Shown: positions 33,339 to 42,233, counted from the stretch's first letter. The stretch is DNA of 64,000 bases from an uncultured Bacteroidales bacterium (GCA_947307415.1 CAMZJA010000003.1:1-64000); one strand, 5' to 3'. The notes: generated by a model from the letters alone, not told the origin. Made by a program: numbers and translations.

Positions 33339-34921
33339 AACGTAATTATCTGACACCTGTCTTCCTTGCTGTGGCAGTCGCTTTCGGCGTGCTGCTAGGC
33401 ATCATCATATCACGTTCGAACGACGCCAAAGGATACCTTATTAATAAAGGCGGCGACATGAACCTGATGGATAAGGTGTTTTATCTCATCGAGCACGAAT
33501 ACGTCGACACGGTTAACATGCATGATCTGCAGGTCGACGCTGTGACGAGCATTATCGATAAGATGGATCCGCACAGCGAGTATTTCAAGCCTGAGATTCT
33601 TGAGGAGGTGAATGAAGACCTGCAAGGCAGCTTTGAAGGCATAGGCGTGACGTTCAGAATCGAGAAAGACACCGTCACCATTATCAGCACCATCAAGGGC
33701 GGACCGTCGGAGAAGTGCGGCATCAAGGCAGGCGACAGGATAGTTTACGTGGGCGACAGCCTCATCGCGGGTGTGAAAGTCACCAACCCGAGGGTGATGA
33801 AGCTGCTCAAAGGACCGCGCGGCACTAAAGTCGACGTGAAGATATTCCGTCGTGGCGTGAATGACCTGCTAGGCTTCACCATCACGAGAGACGTCATCCC
33901 GACGTACAGCGTCGACGTTGCGTATATGATTGACGAGACGACAGGTTACATCAAGCTCGAGAAGTTTATCGCTACCACGCACAAGGAGTTTGTCAACGCG
34001 GTGAAGAAGCTGCAGAAGCAAGGCATGCGCAAGCTTATCTTCGACCTGCGCGGCAACAGCGGAGGATACCTAGTGGAGGCTGTCGACATCGTCGACGAAT
34101 TCCTGCCGAAAGGCAGTCTCATCGTCTACACACAAGGCGAGCACCGCGACAGGCAGTATATCTTCGCGCGCCGGCGCGGTATGTTGGAAGACACTCCTGT
34201 GACAATACTCATCGATGAAGGCTCGGCGTCGGCGTCAGAAATAGTGGCCGGCGCGCTTCAAGACAACGACAGAGGAACCATAGTCGGACGCCGTTCGTTT
34301 GGCAAAGGCCTGGTGCAGGAGCAGTTCGACCTCGGTGACGGAGCGGGCTTGCGACTCACAGTGGCACGTTACTACACCCCGACGGGACGTTGCATACAGA
34401 AGCCTTTCGATGGCGACAGAGAGAAATATCTATTCGAGGCATATGACAGATACACCTCAGGCGAGATGTTCAGCGCCGACAGCATACACTTCGCCGACTC
34501 GTTGAGATACATCACCCCTGGTGGCAAGACAGTGTACGGCGGCGGAGGCATCATGCCCGACGTTTATGTGCCGTTGAAACAAGATTCGACAGAATATTTC
34601 TTCAACAAGATCGTCAACGCGAGCATAGTTTTCCAGTATGCCTTCGATTATTCCGACGCTCATCGTGAAGAGATTTTGCGATATGGCGATGAGAGAAATT
34701 TCGACAAGAAGTTCAATTTCACCGAAAAGATGTGGAACGATATTCTGAAAGAAGCGAATAAAAAGAAGATTACGGGAACTGATGAGCAGAAGGAAGTGGC
34801 GAAACCGATGACGGCGCAACTGGTGAAAGCGTATATCGCGAGGAATATTTTCGGCGACGAAGCGTTTTATCCGCTGTACGAGAGGTTGGATGAGGTGCTG
34901 AAAGAAGCTCTTCGTCAATAA
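33335..34921 (+). CDS. S41 family C-terminal processing protease
   Basis: Membrane-anchored periplasmic serine protease of the CtpA/Prc type. It has one N-terminal transmembrane helix (about 6-26), a PDZ domain (about 98-172, GIGVTFRIEKDTVTI) and the peptidase core. The catalytic Ser lies in DEGSASASEIV (295-304) and the catalytic Lys is Lys324 in SFGKGLVQEQ. A C-terminal helical region continues to 528. The substrate is unknown; family members remove C-terminal tails from envelope proteins. It is translationally coupled to fabD. Confidence 0.93.
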   Translation: MKRNYLTPVFLAVAVAFGVLLGIIISRSNDAKGYLINKGGDMNLMDKVFYLIEHEYVDTVNMHDLQVDAVTSIIDKMDPHSEYFKPEILEEVNEDLQGSFEGIGVTFRIEKDTVTIISTIKGGPSEKCGIKAGDRIVYVGDSLIAGVKVTNPRVMKLLKGPRGTKVDVKIFRRGVNDLLGFTITRDVIPTYSVDVAYMIDETTGYIKLEKFIATTHKEFVNAVKKLQKQGMRKLIFDLRGNSGGYLVEAVDIVDEFLPKGSLIVYTQGEHRDRQYIFARRRGMLEDTPVTILIDEGSASASEIVAGALQDNDRGTIVGRRSFGKGLVQEQFDLGDGAGLRLTVARYYTPTGRCIQKPFDGDREKYLFEAYDRYTSGEMFSADSIHFADSLRYITPGGKTVYGGGGIMPDVYVPLKQDSTEYFFNKIVNASIVFQYAFDYSDAHREEILRYGDERNFDKKFNFTEKMWNDILKEANKKKITGTDEQKEVAKPMTAQLVKAYIARNIFGDEAFYPLYERLDEVLKEALRQ

Positions 34922-34957
34922 AAATTAATTTTTTGTAATTTGTAACAAAAAAAAGTG

Positions 34958-34965
34958 TATTTTTG
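34958..34965 (+). promoter_or_regulatory. -7 promoter element of the DUF177-rpmF operon
   Basis: TATTTTTG, followed by C, 18 bp before the ATG at 34984. An upstream TTG in frame overlaps this box and is rejected as a start. Confidence 0.6.
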
Positions 34966-34983
34966 CACCCCGAATTGGATAAA

Positions 34984-35520
34984 ATGAAGAACGAGGAACA
35001 TACTTTCACAATTCCATTAGCAGGATTGCCGTTCGGACATACTGATTATCAATATGTTATAAACGACAGCTTCTTCGAAGATAGAGACTATTCGGAAGTG
35101 AAAAAAGGAGTTGTGAACCTTCATTTAGGCGTCGAAAAAATGGAGACGATGTTCATTTTGACGATGAATTTTGGAGGAAAAGTGGTTCTTCAGTGCGACA
35201 GATGCGGTGATGACTACGAGCAGGCGATTGAAGGTTCGGCTGAGATTTACCTGAAATACGGGGCCGACAAAAACGACGAGGACGAGGATGTCATCATCAT
35301 CACCAAGAACGATAGCGATTTCGACTTGAGTGATTTGATTTATGAATATATCATCTTGTCGCTGCCGATTCACAGAACGCACGATGACGAGAGTTTGTGC
35401 AACCAGGAAGTCCTGGCAAAATTGCACAACTACTCTCAAATCGAGGCGGTAGCCGAGGAGGATGAAGAGAATCCTTGGAAACAAATGATGAAAGATTTGA
35501 AAGATAAAATAGATAAGTAA
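34984..35520 (+). CDS. DUF177 (YceD) family protein
   Basis: Cytosolic protein of the YceD/DUF177 family, which is linked with 23S rRNA accumulation in plants and bacteria and nearly always precedes rpmF. The CxxC pair in VLQCDRCGDDYE and the later acidic stretch are family features. The C-terminal half contains LIYEYIILSLPIHRTH, also typical. The ATG at 34984 gives 178 residues. It is 21 bp upstream of rpmF, which supports the call. Confidence 0.88.
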   Translation: MKNEEHTFTIPLAGLPFGHTDYQYVINDSFFEDRDYSEVKKGVVNLHLGVEKMETMFILTMNFGGKVVLQCDRCGDDYEQAIEGSAEIYLKYGADKNDEDEDVIIITKNDSDFDLSDLIYEYIILSLPIHRTHDDESLCNQEVLAKLHNYSQIEAVAEEDEENPWKQMMKDLKDKIDK

Positions 35521-35541
35521 TAATTAAAAAAATAGTATAAT

Positions 35542-35730
35542 ATGGCACATCCTAAACGAAGACAGTCTCATACTAGAGGCGCGAAAAGAAGAACTCACTA
35601 CAAAGCTGAGGTTCCAACATTGGCAACATGCCCAGTAACTGGTGCAATTCACGTTTACCACAGAGCATACTACGTTGACGGTGACCTTTACTACAAAGGA
35701 AAACTCGTCATGGAAGGAGCAAAGAAATAA
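35542..35730 (+). CDS. rpmF: 50S ribosomal protein L32, zinc-free (C-minus) type
   Basis: Ribosomal large-subunit protein of 62 residues with the standard start MAHPKRRQSHTRGAKRRTHY. Most Bacteroides L32 proteins have four zinc-binding cysteines in two CxxC pairs. Here only one Cys remains (ATCPVTGAIHVYHRAYY), so zinc is not expected to bind. Such C-minus versions function without zinc in other bacteria. It is the last gene of its operon and is followed by a strong terminator. Confidence 0.95.
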   Translation: MAHPKRRQSHTRGAKRRTHYKAEVPTLATCPVTGAIHVYHRAYYVDGDLYYKGKLVMEGAKK

Positions 35731-35772
35731 TTAAACAAAGAAAATTTTTTTCATAATCTTTATATTGTTTTT

Positions 35773-35803
35773 CCCCGCCTATCGTGTATAGGTGGGGTTT
35801 TTT
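35773..35803 (+). terminator. Strong intrinsic terminator after rpmF
   Basis: Arms CCCCGCCTAT and ATAGGTGGGG (one G-U pair) around the loop CGTGT, followed by six Ts. It separates the DUF177-rpmF unit from the blaI promoter. Confidence 0.92.
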
Positions 35804-35834
35804 AAAATTTTTTCATTAAAACTAAAAAATTAGT

Positions 35835-35864
35835 TACAACATTACAAAATAAGTTGTATATTTG
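35835..35864 (+). promoter_or_regulatory. blaI promoter with overlapping inverted-repeat operator
   Basis: The -7 element TATATTTG (35857-35864) is exact consensus. The inverted repeat TACAAC (35835-35840) and GTTGTA (35853-35858), spaced 12 bp apart, has its right arm running into the -7 box. BlaI/MecI repressors bind TACA/TGTA dyads, so autorepression by the product of the next gene is inferred. Confidence 0.55.
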
Positions 35865-35893
35865 CAGCGTTAATTACATAAAAAAGATGCGAT

Positions 35894-36253
35894 ATGAAAG
35901 AGTTAACTAAAGCTGAAGAGCAGGTAATGCAGGTGATTTGGAAGATCGGAAGCGGTTTTGCCAACGAGATAATGGCGGCGTATCCCGAGCCGAAACCGGC
36001 GTACAACACGGTGCTGACCATGGTCAGGATCTTGGAAAAGAAGGGATTTGTCGGCCACGAACAGTTTTGCAAGGCCAACCGCTACTTCCCATTAATAAGT
36101 AAAGAGGAGTATTCTGAGAGCTCGCTCAAAGGATTGGTTGAGAACTATTTCAACAACTCGTACCTCGATTTGGTATCGGCGTTCGCGAAAAAAGAGAACT
36201 TCTCGATGGAGCAGATTGAAGAACTGCAGAAATTAATTAAAAACATAAAATAA
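35894..36253 (+). CDS. BlaI/MecI/CopY family transcription repressor
   Basis: Winged-helix repressor of 119 residues, beginning MKELTKAEEQVMQVIWKIG. The recognition segment is in PAYNTVLTMVRILEKKGFV, and a C-terminal dimerisation helix covers about 75-119. In this family the repressor is removed by a membrane M56 sensor protease; such a gene follows, 100 bp downstream. A dyad overlaps its promoter. The signal sensed is unknown; beta-lactams are one option but not the only one. Confidence 0.92.
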   Translation: MKELTKAEEQVMQVIWKIGSGFANEIMAAYPEPKPAYNTVLTMVRILEKKGFVGHEQFCKANRYFPLISKEEYSESSLKGLVENYFNNSYLDLVSAFAKKENFSMEQIEELQKLIKNIK

Positions 36254-36257
36254 TAAT

Positions 36258-36339
36258 GAGATTCCTCCCTTCGGTCGGAATGACAGCGGTATCATTAATA
36301 GAAACGTTGTCATTCCGAGCACGAAGTGCGAGGAAACTC
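36258..36339 (+). repeat. Intergenic inverted-repeat element between blaI and the M56 gene
   Basis: An 82-bp imperfect inverted repeat. GAGATTCCTC and GAGGAAACTC form the outer arms and GGAATGACA with TGTCATTCC the inner arms, around an AT-rich loop. It shares TTCGGTCGG and GGAATGACA with the element inside dnaX. It lies within the presumed blaI-M56 transcript, so it would form an RNA hairpin between the two genes. Confidence 0.75.
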
Positions 36340-36353
36340 AAAAAATAAAAACT

Positions 36354-38282
36354 ATGGCACTAAACATTATTTCAATAGCACTATCAATTGCGATCCTCTG
36401 GATAGCATACAGAGTGCTGTTTATCAATAGCAACCGACTGGTTTTTAACCGCGCGTTTCTTATCATCGCGCTGGGCTTCTCGCTGATATTGCCGGCTGCC
36501 GGCATCCTGATCGGCCGAAACACTCCGCAGATTGTCAGCTATCGACAGAGCCTGTTTCAAGGTATCATGCTCGATGAAGTGGTGATCACCGCTGAAGGTG
36601 TTGCGATAAGCACTCCGGCTGACATTACATCGGACGAAAATATGGCAGTCGCACCGGCAACAGCCCCGACACAGAAATTCAATATCTGGAAATACATCTG
36701 GATTATTTATATAATAGGTGTTTGCGTGATGGCAGCGTTGTTTTTGGTAAAATTTGCAAGGATAGCTATCATGATCATTCGCTCTCCGAAGAAGAGAATG
36801 CCAGGATATACTGCGGTTTTCACTGGCAAAGAGCATGGCTCGTACTCGTTCTTCAACTACGCTTTCTTCCCGAATGAAAACGTGAACGCGGAGATTGTGC
36901 GCCACGAGATGAGTCATATCGCACACCACCATTCAGCCGACATACTCTTTGTGGAGCTGATGATGATTATACAGTGGTTCAACCCATTTATCTACTTGTA
37001 TAAGAGAGAGTTACAGAGTCTCCACGAGTATATGGCCGACCGCGATGTGGTGGCCACCGGAATTGACAAACAGAACTACATGATGTTGATTTTGCAGCAG
37101 TGCACGGCCGTCGATTTCAGCAACATGAGCAATAACTTCAGTTTTTTATTAACCAAAAAAAGAATCAAAATGATTACTCAAAGCAAAAAAGCCAAGGGCG
37201 TGGTAATCAAGGCATTACTTACCCTCCCACTGTTCGCCCTGTTATTGTTCGCGAACTGCAAATCCAATGGTCAGGAAAAAACATCTTCCTCGGAGCAGAC
37301 GGTAAAAACCGAAACCCCGGCGGCAACTGGCAACACAATCACTTTCAAATTGAGTGACGGGACTTATCTCTCAGTTCCTGAACCTTTTGAAATTAACGTT
37401 GACGGGCAACAATACTATCTTGATCTCAACAGCATTAAGAACGACACCACTTTAATGCTTGGAAACCATGAGTTTTACGCTGTTAAGAACCATGACGAAC
37501 GCAATAGTTTGAGCGTTAAAATCGACGGTAAGGACTTCGACATAAATTTTGCCGGTGGCATATTGAAAGACGATTCTAAAATCTATACCGACGCTGTTGA
37601 AGTTGCTCCAGAGTATCCTGGAGGATATAACGCCATGTTCGATTTCATCAGCAAAAACGTGAAATATCCAAAAGAATCAAAAGAAAAAGGTATCGAAGGC
37701 AGAGTTTATGTGCAGTTTGTAGTTGAAAAAGACGGCAGTCTGAATGAGATAACAGTATTGCGCGGCGTTAGCGAAGACATTGACGCTGAAGCTATTAGAG
37801 TCGTCAAAGCTATGCCGAATTGGAAACCGGGAATGAAAGAAGGCAAGACCGTCAGAGTTCAGTATGTGTTGCCATTCAAATTCCAGCTTACAGGCAATGA
37901 AAACACCATGACTGCTCTTTCAGGAACACACTGGATGGGAACCGGCATAGGCTATAAAGACGGCTCGAAGTTTGTCATGGACATGACAATGGACTTCTAT
38001 AACAACAACGATGGTTTGTTTGTGATGAAGCTTATAGCTCAGGACCAAGAAGGCAAGAGTGCTCCACAGACAGTGTTTGAAAATGTCGGTCTTGACTTCA
38101 CCTATTCCTATGATGGCAAGTCAGCAGGCTCGATTCAGCCGAAGAACACCGACGGAAGCACCCTTGGAGGTGAAGATCAGCAGCCTTACAGCTTTGTGAT
38201 TCAAGACGGCAATATTATCGTTGCCTTCTACGATTTCAAGGAAGACATCGGAATTGAGAAGATTACTTTTGTGAAGAAATAA
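36354..38282 (+). CDS. M56 (BlaR1-type) membrane peptidase with C-terminal TonB domain
   Basis: Membrane zinc-protease sensor with a TonB_C domain. Helices lie at about 3-24, 33-53 and 117-139. The zinc motif HEMSH (about 184-188) and the downstream Glu in LQSLHEYMADRDVV are intact. A fourth helix at about 281-300 (ALLTLPLFALLLFANC) leads to the outer part. A TonB_C domain covers about 420-520 (PEYPGGYNAMFDFI, GRVYVQFVVEKDG). The last 110 residues form an extra beta-rich domain I do not recognise. Gene order suggests it releases the BlaI repressor. The 642-residue length is usual for such fusions in Bacteroidota. Confidence 0.9.
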   Translation: MALNIISIALSIAILWIAYRVLFINSNRLVFNRAFLIIALGFSLILPAAGILIGRNTPQIVSYRQSLFQGIMLDEVVITAEGVAISTPADITSDENMAVAPATAPTQKFNIWKYIWIIYIIGVCVMAALFLVKFARIAIMIIRSPKKRMPGYTAVFTGKEHGSYSFFNYAFFPNENVNAEIVRHEMSHIAHHHSADILFVELMMIIQWFNPFIYLYKRELQSLHEYMADRDVVATGIDKQNYMMLILQQCTAVDFSNMSNNFSFLLTKKRIKMITQSKKAKGVVIKALLTLPLFALLLFANCKSNGQEKTSSSEQTVKTETPAATGNTITFKLSDGTYLSVPEPFEINVDGQQYYLDLNSIKNDTTLMLGNHEFYAVKNHDERNSLSVKIDGKDFDINFAGGILKDDSKIYTDAVEVAPEYPGGYNAMFDFISKNVKYPKESKEKGIEGRVYVQFVVEKDGSLNEITVLRGVSEDIDAEAIRVVKAMPNWKPGMKEGKTVRVQYVLPFKFQLTGNENTMTALSGTHWMGTGIGYKDGSKFVMDMTMDFYNNNDGLFVMKLIAQDQEGKSAPQTVFENVGLDFTYSYDGKSAGSIQPKNTDGSTLGGEDQQPYSFVIQDGNIIVAFYDFKEDIGIEKITFVKK

Positions 38283-38296
38283 TAATTGGTGGAAAC

Positions 38297-38372
38297 GATT
38301 TTTAATGCCATTTTCGAAAAGCTCTCAGTACCTTGGTGGTAAGTCGCTTTTCTGCAAATGGCATTAAAAATC
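38297..38372 (+). repeat. Structured repeat, copy 1, upstream of the LRR lipoprotein gene
   Basis: Outer arms 38297-38313 and 38356-38372 are perfect 17-bp inverted repeats. The second stem is GAAAAGC (38316-38322) with GCTTTTC (38346-38352). The third is TACC (38329-38332) with GGTA (38338-38341). Copy 2 follows the same gene at 39484-39555. The two copies differ by compensated changes in the stems. It begins 14 bp after the M56 stop. Confidence 0.88.
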
Positions 38373-38401
38373 TAAAACCCAAGTGACAGGATGAAAACAA
38401 T

Positions 38402-39490
38402 ATGAGATTGTATTTTAAAATACTGATTGTTTTGCTGTTTCTGATGTTGCTCTTTTCCTGCGCATCACAACGTCAGACAAATGATTCGTTTTCAGCGGAA
38501 ATTGAAAACGGCACGCTGATGATAACCAACGTAAACATCAGGAAAATCGACAAAAAGCTGCTGGCATCAGACAGCTTGCGCAACGTCATCATCGAGAAAT
38601 GCGGTCTGAGAAGAATCAAATTTCCGAGAGGCAACAAGATTGAATCGATAAAACTGTTTGACAACAGCTTCAAGCGCGTTCCGCCGAGCATTAAACATTG
38701 CAAAAACCTCGAACATCTTGATTTAGAGCATAATAAAATCAGGCATATTCCCCGTTTCATCGCGCAACTCGACAGTCTGCGGAGTCTGGATTTGAATCAT
38801 AACCGTTTAAAACTATCCAAATCGGACATCAAGCACGCTTCAAAGGTTAAAAAATTGTCGCTTGGAGGCAACGATATCAAGAAATTACCCGAAAACATTG
38901 GCATTTTGAAGTGTACGAATCTCAATTTGGGTAAAAATAAATTGAGCTCGTTGCCGGCTTCTTTCGCCGATTTGAAGCAGGTGCATCATCTCATTTTTTA
39001 TGAAAATGAATTTGTGACGGTTCCCGAAGAGATATCAGGTTTTGAAAATTTGCAGCACCTCGATTTTTATAAGAATCATATCAAGGAAATCCCAGATTTT
39101 GTTGGCAATTTCGAAAAATTAAAATATCTTTATTTTTCTTACAATGAGATTGAATCCATTCCTGATACACTGCGAAATTTGAAAAATCTGACTTATTTTT
39201 ACATCCACCACAACAAAATTTTGACAATTCCTGATTGGATTGTGGAAATGGACTCGCTGGAACGCCTCGGAGTGAGTTACAACAAGCTGATTTCGATGCC
39301 CGATATGTCGGAGATGCCATCGCTGATTGATCTTAACTGCGAAGGAAACCTGCTCGAAGATTTTCCTTGGAAACTCGTTTTCAAGCCAGGTATGCAGATG
39401 CTGATTGTGAGGGATAATTTGTTTGAATTAAGCGACGAGGAAATCGAGTTTTTGTATCAACCTCGGGAAGCTCCGTTGATAGTTTTTTGA
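38402..39490 (+). CDS. Leucine-rich-repeat lipoprotein
   Basis: Exported lipoprotein (362 residues). The lipobox is LMLLFSCASQ. From about residue 65 to 335 there are roughly a dozen 23-residue leucine-rich repeats of the LxxLxLxxNxIxxIPxxI type, for example LEHLDLEHNKIRHIPRFI and LKYLYFSYNEIESIPDTL. Such proteins usually bind other proteins at the cell surface; no catalytic domain is seen. It follows the M56 sensor gene by 119 bp. Its stop codon lies inside the outer arm of the second structured repeat, and the first repeat stands before it, so the whole gene is bracketed. A partner has not been identified. Confidence 0.88.
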   Translation: MRLYFKILIVLLFLMLLFSCASQRQTNDSFSAEIENGTLMITNVNIRKIDKKLLASDSLRNVIIEKCGLRRIKFPRGNKIESIKLFDNSFKRVPPSIKHCKNLEHLDLEHNKIRHIPRFIAQLDSLRSLDLNHNRLKLSKSDIKHASKVKKLSLGGNDIKKLPENIGILKCTNLNLGKNKLSSLPASFADLKQVHHLIFYENEFVTVPEEISGFENLQHLDFYKNHIKEIPDFVGNFEKLKYLYFSYNEIESIPDTLRNLKNLTYFYIHHNKILTIPDWIVEMDSLERLGVSYNKLISMPDMSEMPSLIDLNCEGNLLEDFPWKLVFKPGMQMLIVRDNLFELSDEEIEFLYQPREAPLIVF

Positions 39491-39555
39491 TGCCATTTTC
39501 GAAATGCTCAACAGTACCCTGTGGTAGGTCGCATTTCTGCAAATGGCATCAAAAA
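39484..39555 (+). repeat. Structured repeat, copy 2, at the end of the LRR lipoprotein gene
   Basis: The outer arms 39484-39498 and 39541-39555 are perfect 15-bp inverted repeats. The second stem is GAAATGC with GCATTTC and the third TACC with GGTA, the same layout as copy 1. The LRR gene stop codon (39488-39490) lies in the left arm. The element ends 8 bp before the converging pseudouridine synthase gene. Confidence 0.88.
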
Positions 39556-39563
39556 CTCAAAAA

Positions 39564-40247
39564 CTAACAGTTAAAAGCCTCCCACGGCATGCCACTCGGC
39601 ATCGGGGCAGTGACTGTCATTTCAGTTTTCAATGTCGGGTGCTCAAAGGTGATTTTGTAAGAATGTAAGCAAATTGACGCATCGGGGTTGGAGCGTGGAT
39701 AACCGTATTTCAGGTCGCCTTTGATGGGGCAGCCGATGTGAGCTAACTGGCAACGAATCTGATGATGGCGGCCAGTAAGTAATTCTATTTCAAGGAGATA
39801 AAAATTATCGGATTTTCCTATCACACGATATCTTAACGTCGCCAGCTTTGCTCCGCTTGTCCCCTCTTTCACAATGTACGACTTATTTTGCGCCTCGTTT
39901 TTCACCATGTAATCGTTGAGCTCGTCGGCATCTTTTGGCGGACGGTTCTTTACGATTGCAAGATACGTCTTGTGGAAGTTGCGGTCTTTCACCATCACTG
40001 TCATGCGGCTGAGTGCCTTGCTAGTTCTGGCGAAAATCACCGCTCCGCTGACAGGACGGTCTAGACGGTGAACAAGGCCTGCGAATACCTCGCCCGGTTT
40101 GTTTTTCGTTTCCTTGATGTACGCCTTCACGTCGTCGAGCAGGCACACGTCACCGGTTTTGTCACCCTGAACGATCTCGGATGGCAGTTTGTTGACAATG
40201 ATGAGGTGATTGTCCTCAAATAATATGCGGTCGTTGATTCTCATCAA
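39564..40247 (-). CDS. RluA-family pseudouridine synthase (no S4 domain)
   Basis: Cytosolic enzyme that converts uridine to pseudouridine in rRNA or tRNA. The catalytic Asp is in [17 protein letters not shown] (HRLD). The second family block is [17 protein letters not shown], and [11 protein letters not shown] follows. The length of 227 and the missing N-terminal S4 domain are typical of the small RluA/TruC-like group. The target base is unknown. The start overlaps the panB stop (ATGA). Confidence 0.92.
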   Translation of the reverse strand: MMRINDRILFEDNHLIIVNKLPSEIVQGDKTGDVCLLDDVKAYIKETKNKPGEVFAGLVHRLDRPVSGAVIFARTSKALSRMTVMVKDRNFHKTYLAIVKNRPPKDADELNDYMVKNEAQNKSYIVKEGTSGAKLATLRYRVIGKSDNFYLLEIELLTGRHHQIRCQLAHIGCPIKGDLKYGYPRSNPDASICLHSYKITFEHPTLKTEMTVTAPMPSGMPWEAFNC

Positions 40248-41059
40248 TACTGCTCAGAGTCATTAGGGAACGTTACTTCTTTCACATCATTAATATATGA
40301 ATGCACTGAATCTTTAATGCTGGTGTAGAGGTTGTTGTAGCGGCGCAGGAATCGTGGCGAGAAGTCGTTGCTCAAGCCGAGCATATCCTGAAGCACCAAG
40401 ACCTGTCCATCGCAGCCGTTACCGGCACCGATGCCGATGGTCGGAATTTTCAATGATTGCGAAACCTCTGTTGCCAATGCCGCCGGAATCTTTTCAAGAA
40501 CAATGCTGAAAACGCCTTTTTCCTGAAGCTGCAATGCGTCTTCACGAAGTTTGTTGGCTTCGTACTCATCTTTGGCGCGTACCACATACGTTCCGAACTT
40601 ATTGATACTCTGCGGAGTAAGTCCGAGGTGACCCATCACAGGGATGCCGGCGCAGAGAATACGCTCAACCGACTCGAGGATTTCGCGGCCGCCTTCCATC
40701 TTCACGGCGTTGGCTCCCGTTTCCTTCATGATGCGGATTGCCGACTCGAGAGCTATCTTAGAGTTGCCCTGATAGGTACCGAACGGCATGTCGACCACCA
40801 CCATAGCGTGCGTAACAGCACGAACTACCGAAGCACCGTAGATTATCATCTCGTCGAGGGTGATTGGCAGTGTGGTAGGATGACCTTCCATAACGTTGGA
40901 GGCACTGTCGCCAACAAGGATCACATCGATATTCGACTGGTCGAGAATCTTCGCCATTGTGTAGTCATACGCGGTGAGCATCGCTATTTTCTCACCTTTG
41001 TTCTTCATCTCCTGAAGCACGTGCGTTGTGACCAAAGATGCATTATGAGACAAATACAT
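40244..41059 (-). CDS. panB: 3-methyl-2-oxobutanoate hydroxymethyltransferase
   Basis: Cytosolic enzyme that makes ketopantoate from 2-oxoisovalerate and methylene-tetrahydrofolate, the first step of pantothenate synthesis. It has the family blocks [35 protein letters not shown] (metal ligand Asp), [19 protein letters not shown] and [17 protein letters not shown]. The 271-residue length is standard. It precedes and is coupled to the pseudouridine synthase gene, a frequent pairing in Bacteroidota. A -7 element lies 17 bp upstream. Confidence 0.97.
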   Translation of the reverse strand: MYLSHNASLVTTHVLQEMKNKGEKIAMLTAYDYTMAKILDQSNIDVILVGDSASNVMEGHPTTLPITLDEMIIYGASVVRAVTHAMVVVDMPFGTYQGNSKIALESAIRIMKETGANAVKMEGGREILESVERILCAGIPVMGHLGLTPQSINKFGTYVVRAKDEYEANKLREDALQLQEKGVFSIVLEKIPAALATEVSQSLKIPTIGIGAGNGCDGQVLVLQDMLGLSNDFSPRFLRRYNNLYTSIKDSVHSYINDVKEVTFPNDSEQY

Positions 41060-41075
41060 TTTTTAAAATTTTTTG

Positions 41076-41083
41076 CAAAAATA
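41076..41083 (-). promoter_or_regulatory. -7 promoter element for panB
   Basis: TATTTTTG on the minus strand, exact consensus, 17 bp before the panB ATG. Confidence 0.55.
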
Positions 41084-41126
41084 GGAAAAAGATACAAGAG
41101 AATAGATAAAAGTTAAAAGTTTTTTG

Positions 41127-41134
41127 TATTTTTG
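41127..41134 (+). promoter_or_regulatory. -7 promoter element of the lipoprotein gene at 41155
   Basis: TATTTTTG, followed by C, 20 bp before the ATG. It is divergent from the panB promoter. Confidence 0.55.
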
Positions 41135-41154
41135 CAAGTTAATTGACATTTAAA

Positions 41155-42204
41155 ATGAAAAGGATTTATTTAGCAATAATAATTTTCGCCGCATTGGTTA
41201 TAAGCTCGTGCAGCAATAAAGTTGATCTTTTCTATGACAATGGCAGCACCACAGTCGTTTACGCCATGATCGACACCAACGCCGACACCAACTTCTTCAA
41301 AATCACTAAGAGTTTCGTCGGAAGTGTAAATGATTTGGCTCAAAATTACAGTGCCAACAACTATAAATACGATGAAATAGATGTCAAATTCATAGGAATC
41401 TTCGACAACAACACTCAAGAGGACACCATTCAGCTTGACACCGTCTCGAAATGGGTTCCTTACGATGCAAGCGCCACATTCTACAGCGGCTGCTACCAGA
41501 CTTATTACTACACCACGGCAAAGCTTCACGAAGGCAAGACCTACACCCTTAGAATCCGCAGAAACGACGACGGCGAGATTGTCTCGGCAAAAACCAAGAC
41601 AATCAACACCGCACATTTCCAGAAACCTGCAGGTTATTTGCCAATCGCATTCACAGATTATACAACAACAAAGGCATATGTTGAATGGAAAGTTATAGAT
41701 CCTGACAATAACAACAAATCGACAGCCTCATACTTTGAAGTCACAGGTTATTTCAGATATAAAGAGGTTATGCCGGATGCTCCTGCTGACACAATACGCC
41801 GTTCAATAACATGGTCTATGGGCTCGGGACAAGCCGACAATTTGTATAACACCAACACAAATTCGCCGTATTATGTGATTAGTTATACTCCATCATCTTT
41901 GTATTCGATCCTATCAAATAACGAACATCTGAAAAATAACAGTCCTGCCGGAGTTTGGCGTTATTTTGAAAAATTTGAGTTCAGGGTGACAGGAATCGGT
42001 GAGGATTTGTACAATTATTACCTTGTCACCAACTCGACAAGCGCCATTCAAGACATTCCTAACTACACAAATGTTAAAAACGGAATGGGAATCATGTCAG
42101 CTCGCGGTGACATCTCAACAAAACTCACCATCCGAGAGGATACAAGAAAAAAAATCATAGACAAATTCCCGAATTACGGCTTCGTCAACGACCCGAACAG
42201 GTAG
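41155..42204 (+). CDS. Lipoprotein of unknown function (DUF4249-like)
   Basis: Exported lipoprotein of 349 residues. The signal is MKRIYLAIIIFAALVISSC with lipobox ISSC. The mature part looks beta-rich, with aromatic Tyr/Thr-rich strands and an ending FPNYGFVNDPNR. The region IPNYTNVKNGMGIMSARG near residue 310 resembles the end of DUF4249 proteins, which occur near SusC/D genes. No such genes are near here. An upstream TTG in frame is not used because it follows the promoter too closely. The role is not known. Confidence 0.7.
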   Translation: MKRIYLAIIIFAALVISSCSNKVDLFYDNGSTTVVYAMIDTNADTNFFKITKSFVGSVNDLAQNYSANNYKYDEIDVKFIGIFDNNTQEDTIQLDTVSKWVPYDASATFYSGCYQTYYYTTAKLHEGKTYTLRIRRNDDGEIVSAKTKTINTAHFQKPAGYLPIAFTDYTTTKAYVEWKVIDPDNNNKSTASYFEVTGYFRYKEVMPDAPADTIRRSITWSMGSGQADNLYNTNTNSPYYVISYTPSSLYSILSNNEHLKNNSPAGVWRYFEKFEFRVTGIGEDLYNYYLVTNSTSAIQDIPNYTNVKNGMGIMSARGDISTKLTIREDTRKKIIDKFPNYGFVNDPNR

Positions 42205-42233
42205 TTTAATGACATTTTGTCAGTCTTTTTAGC

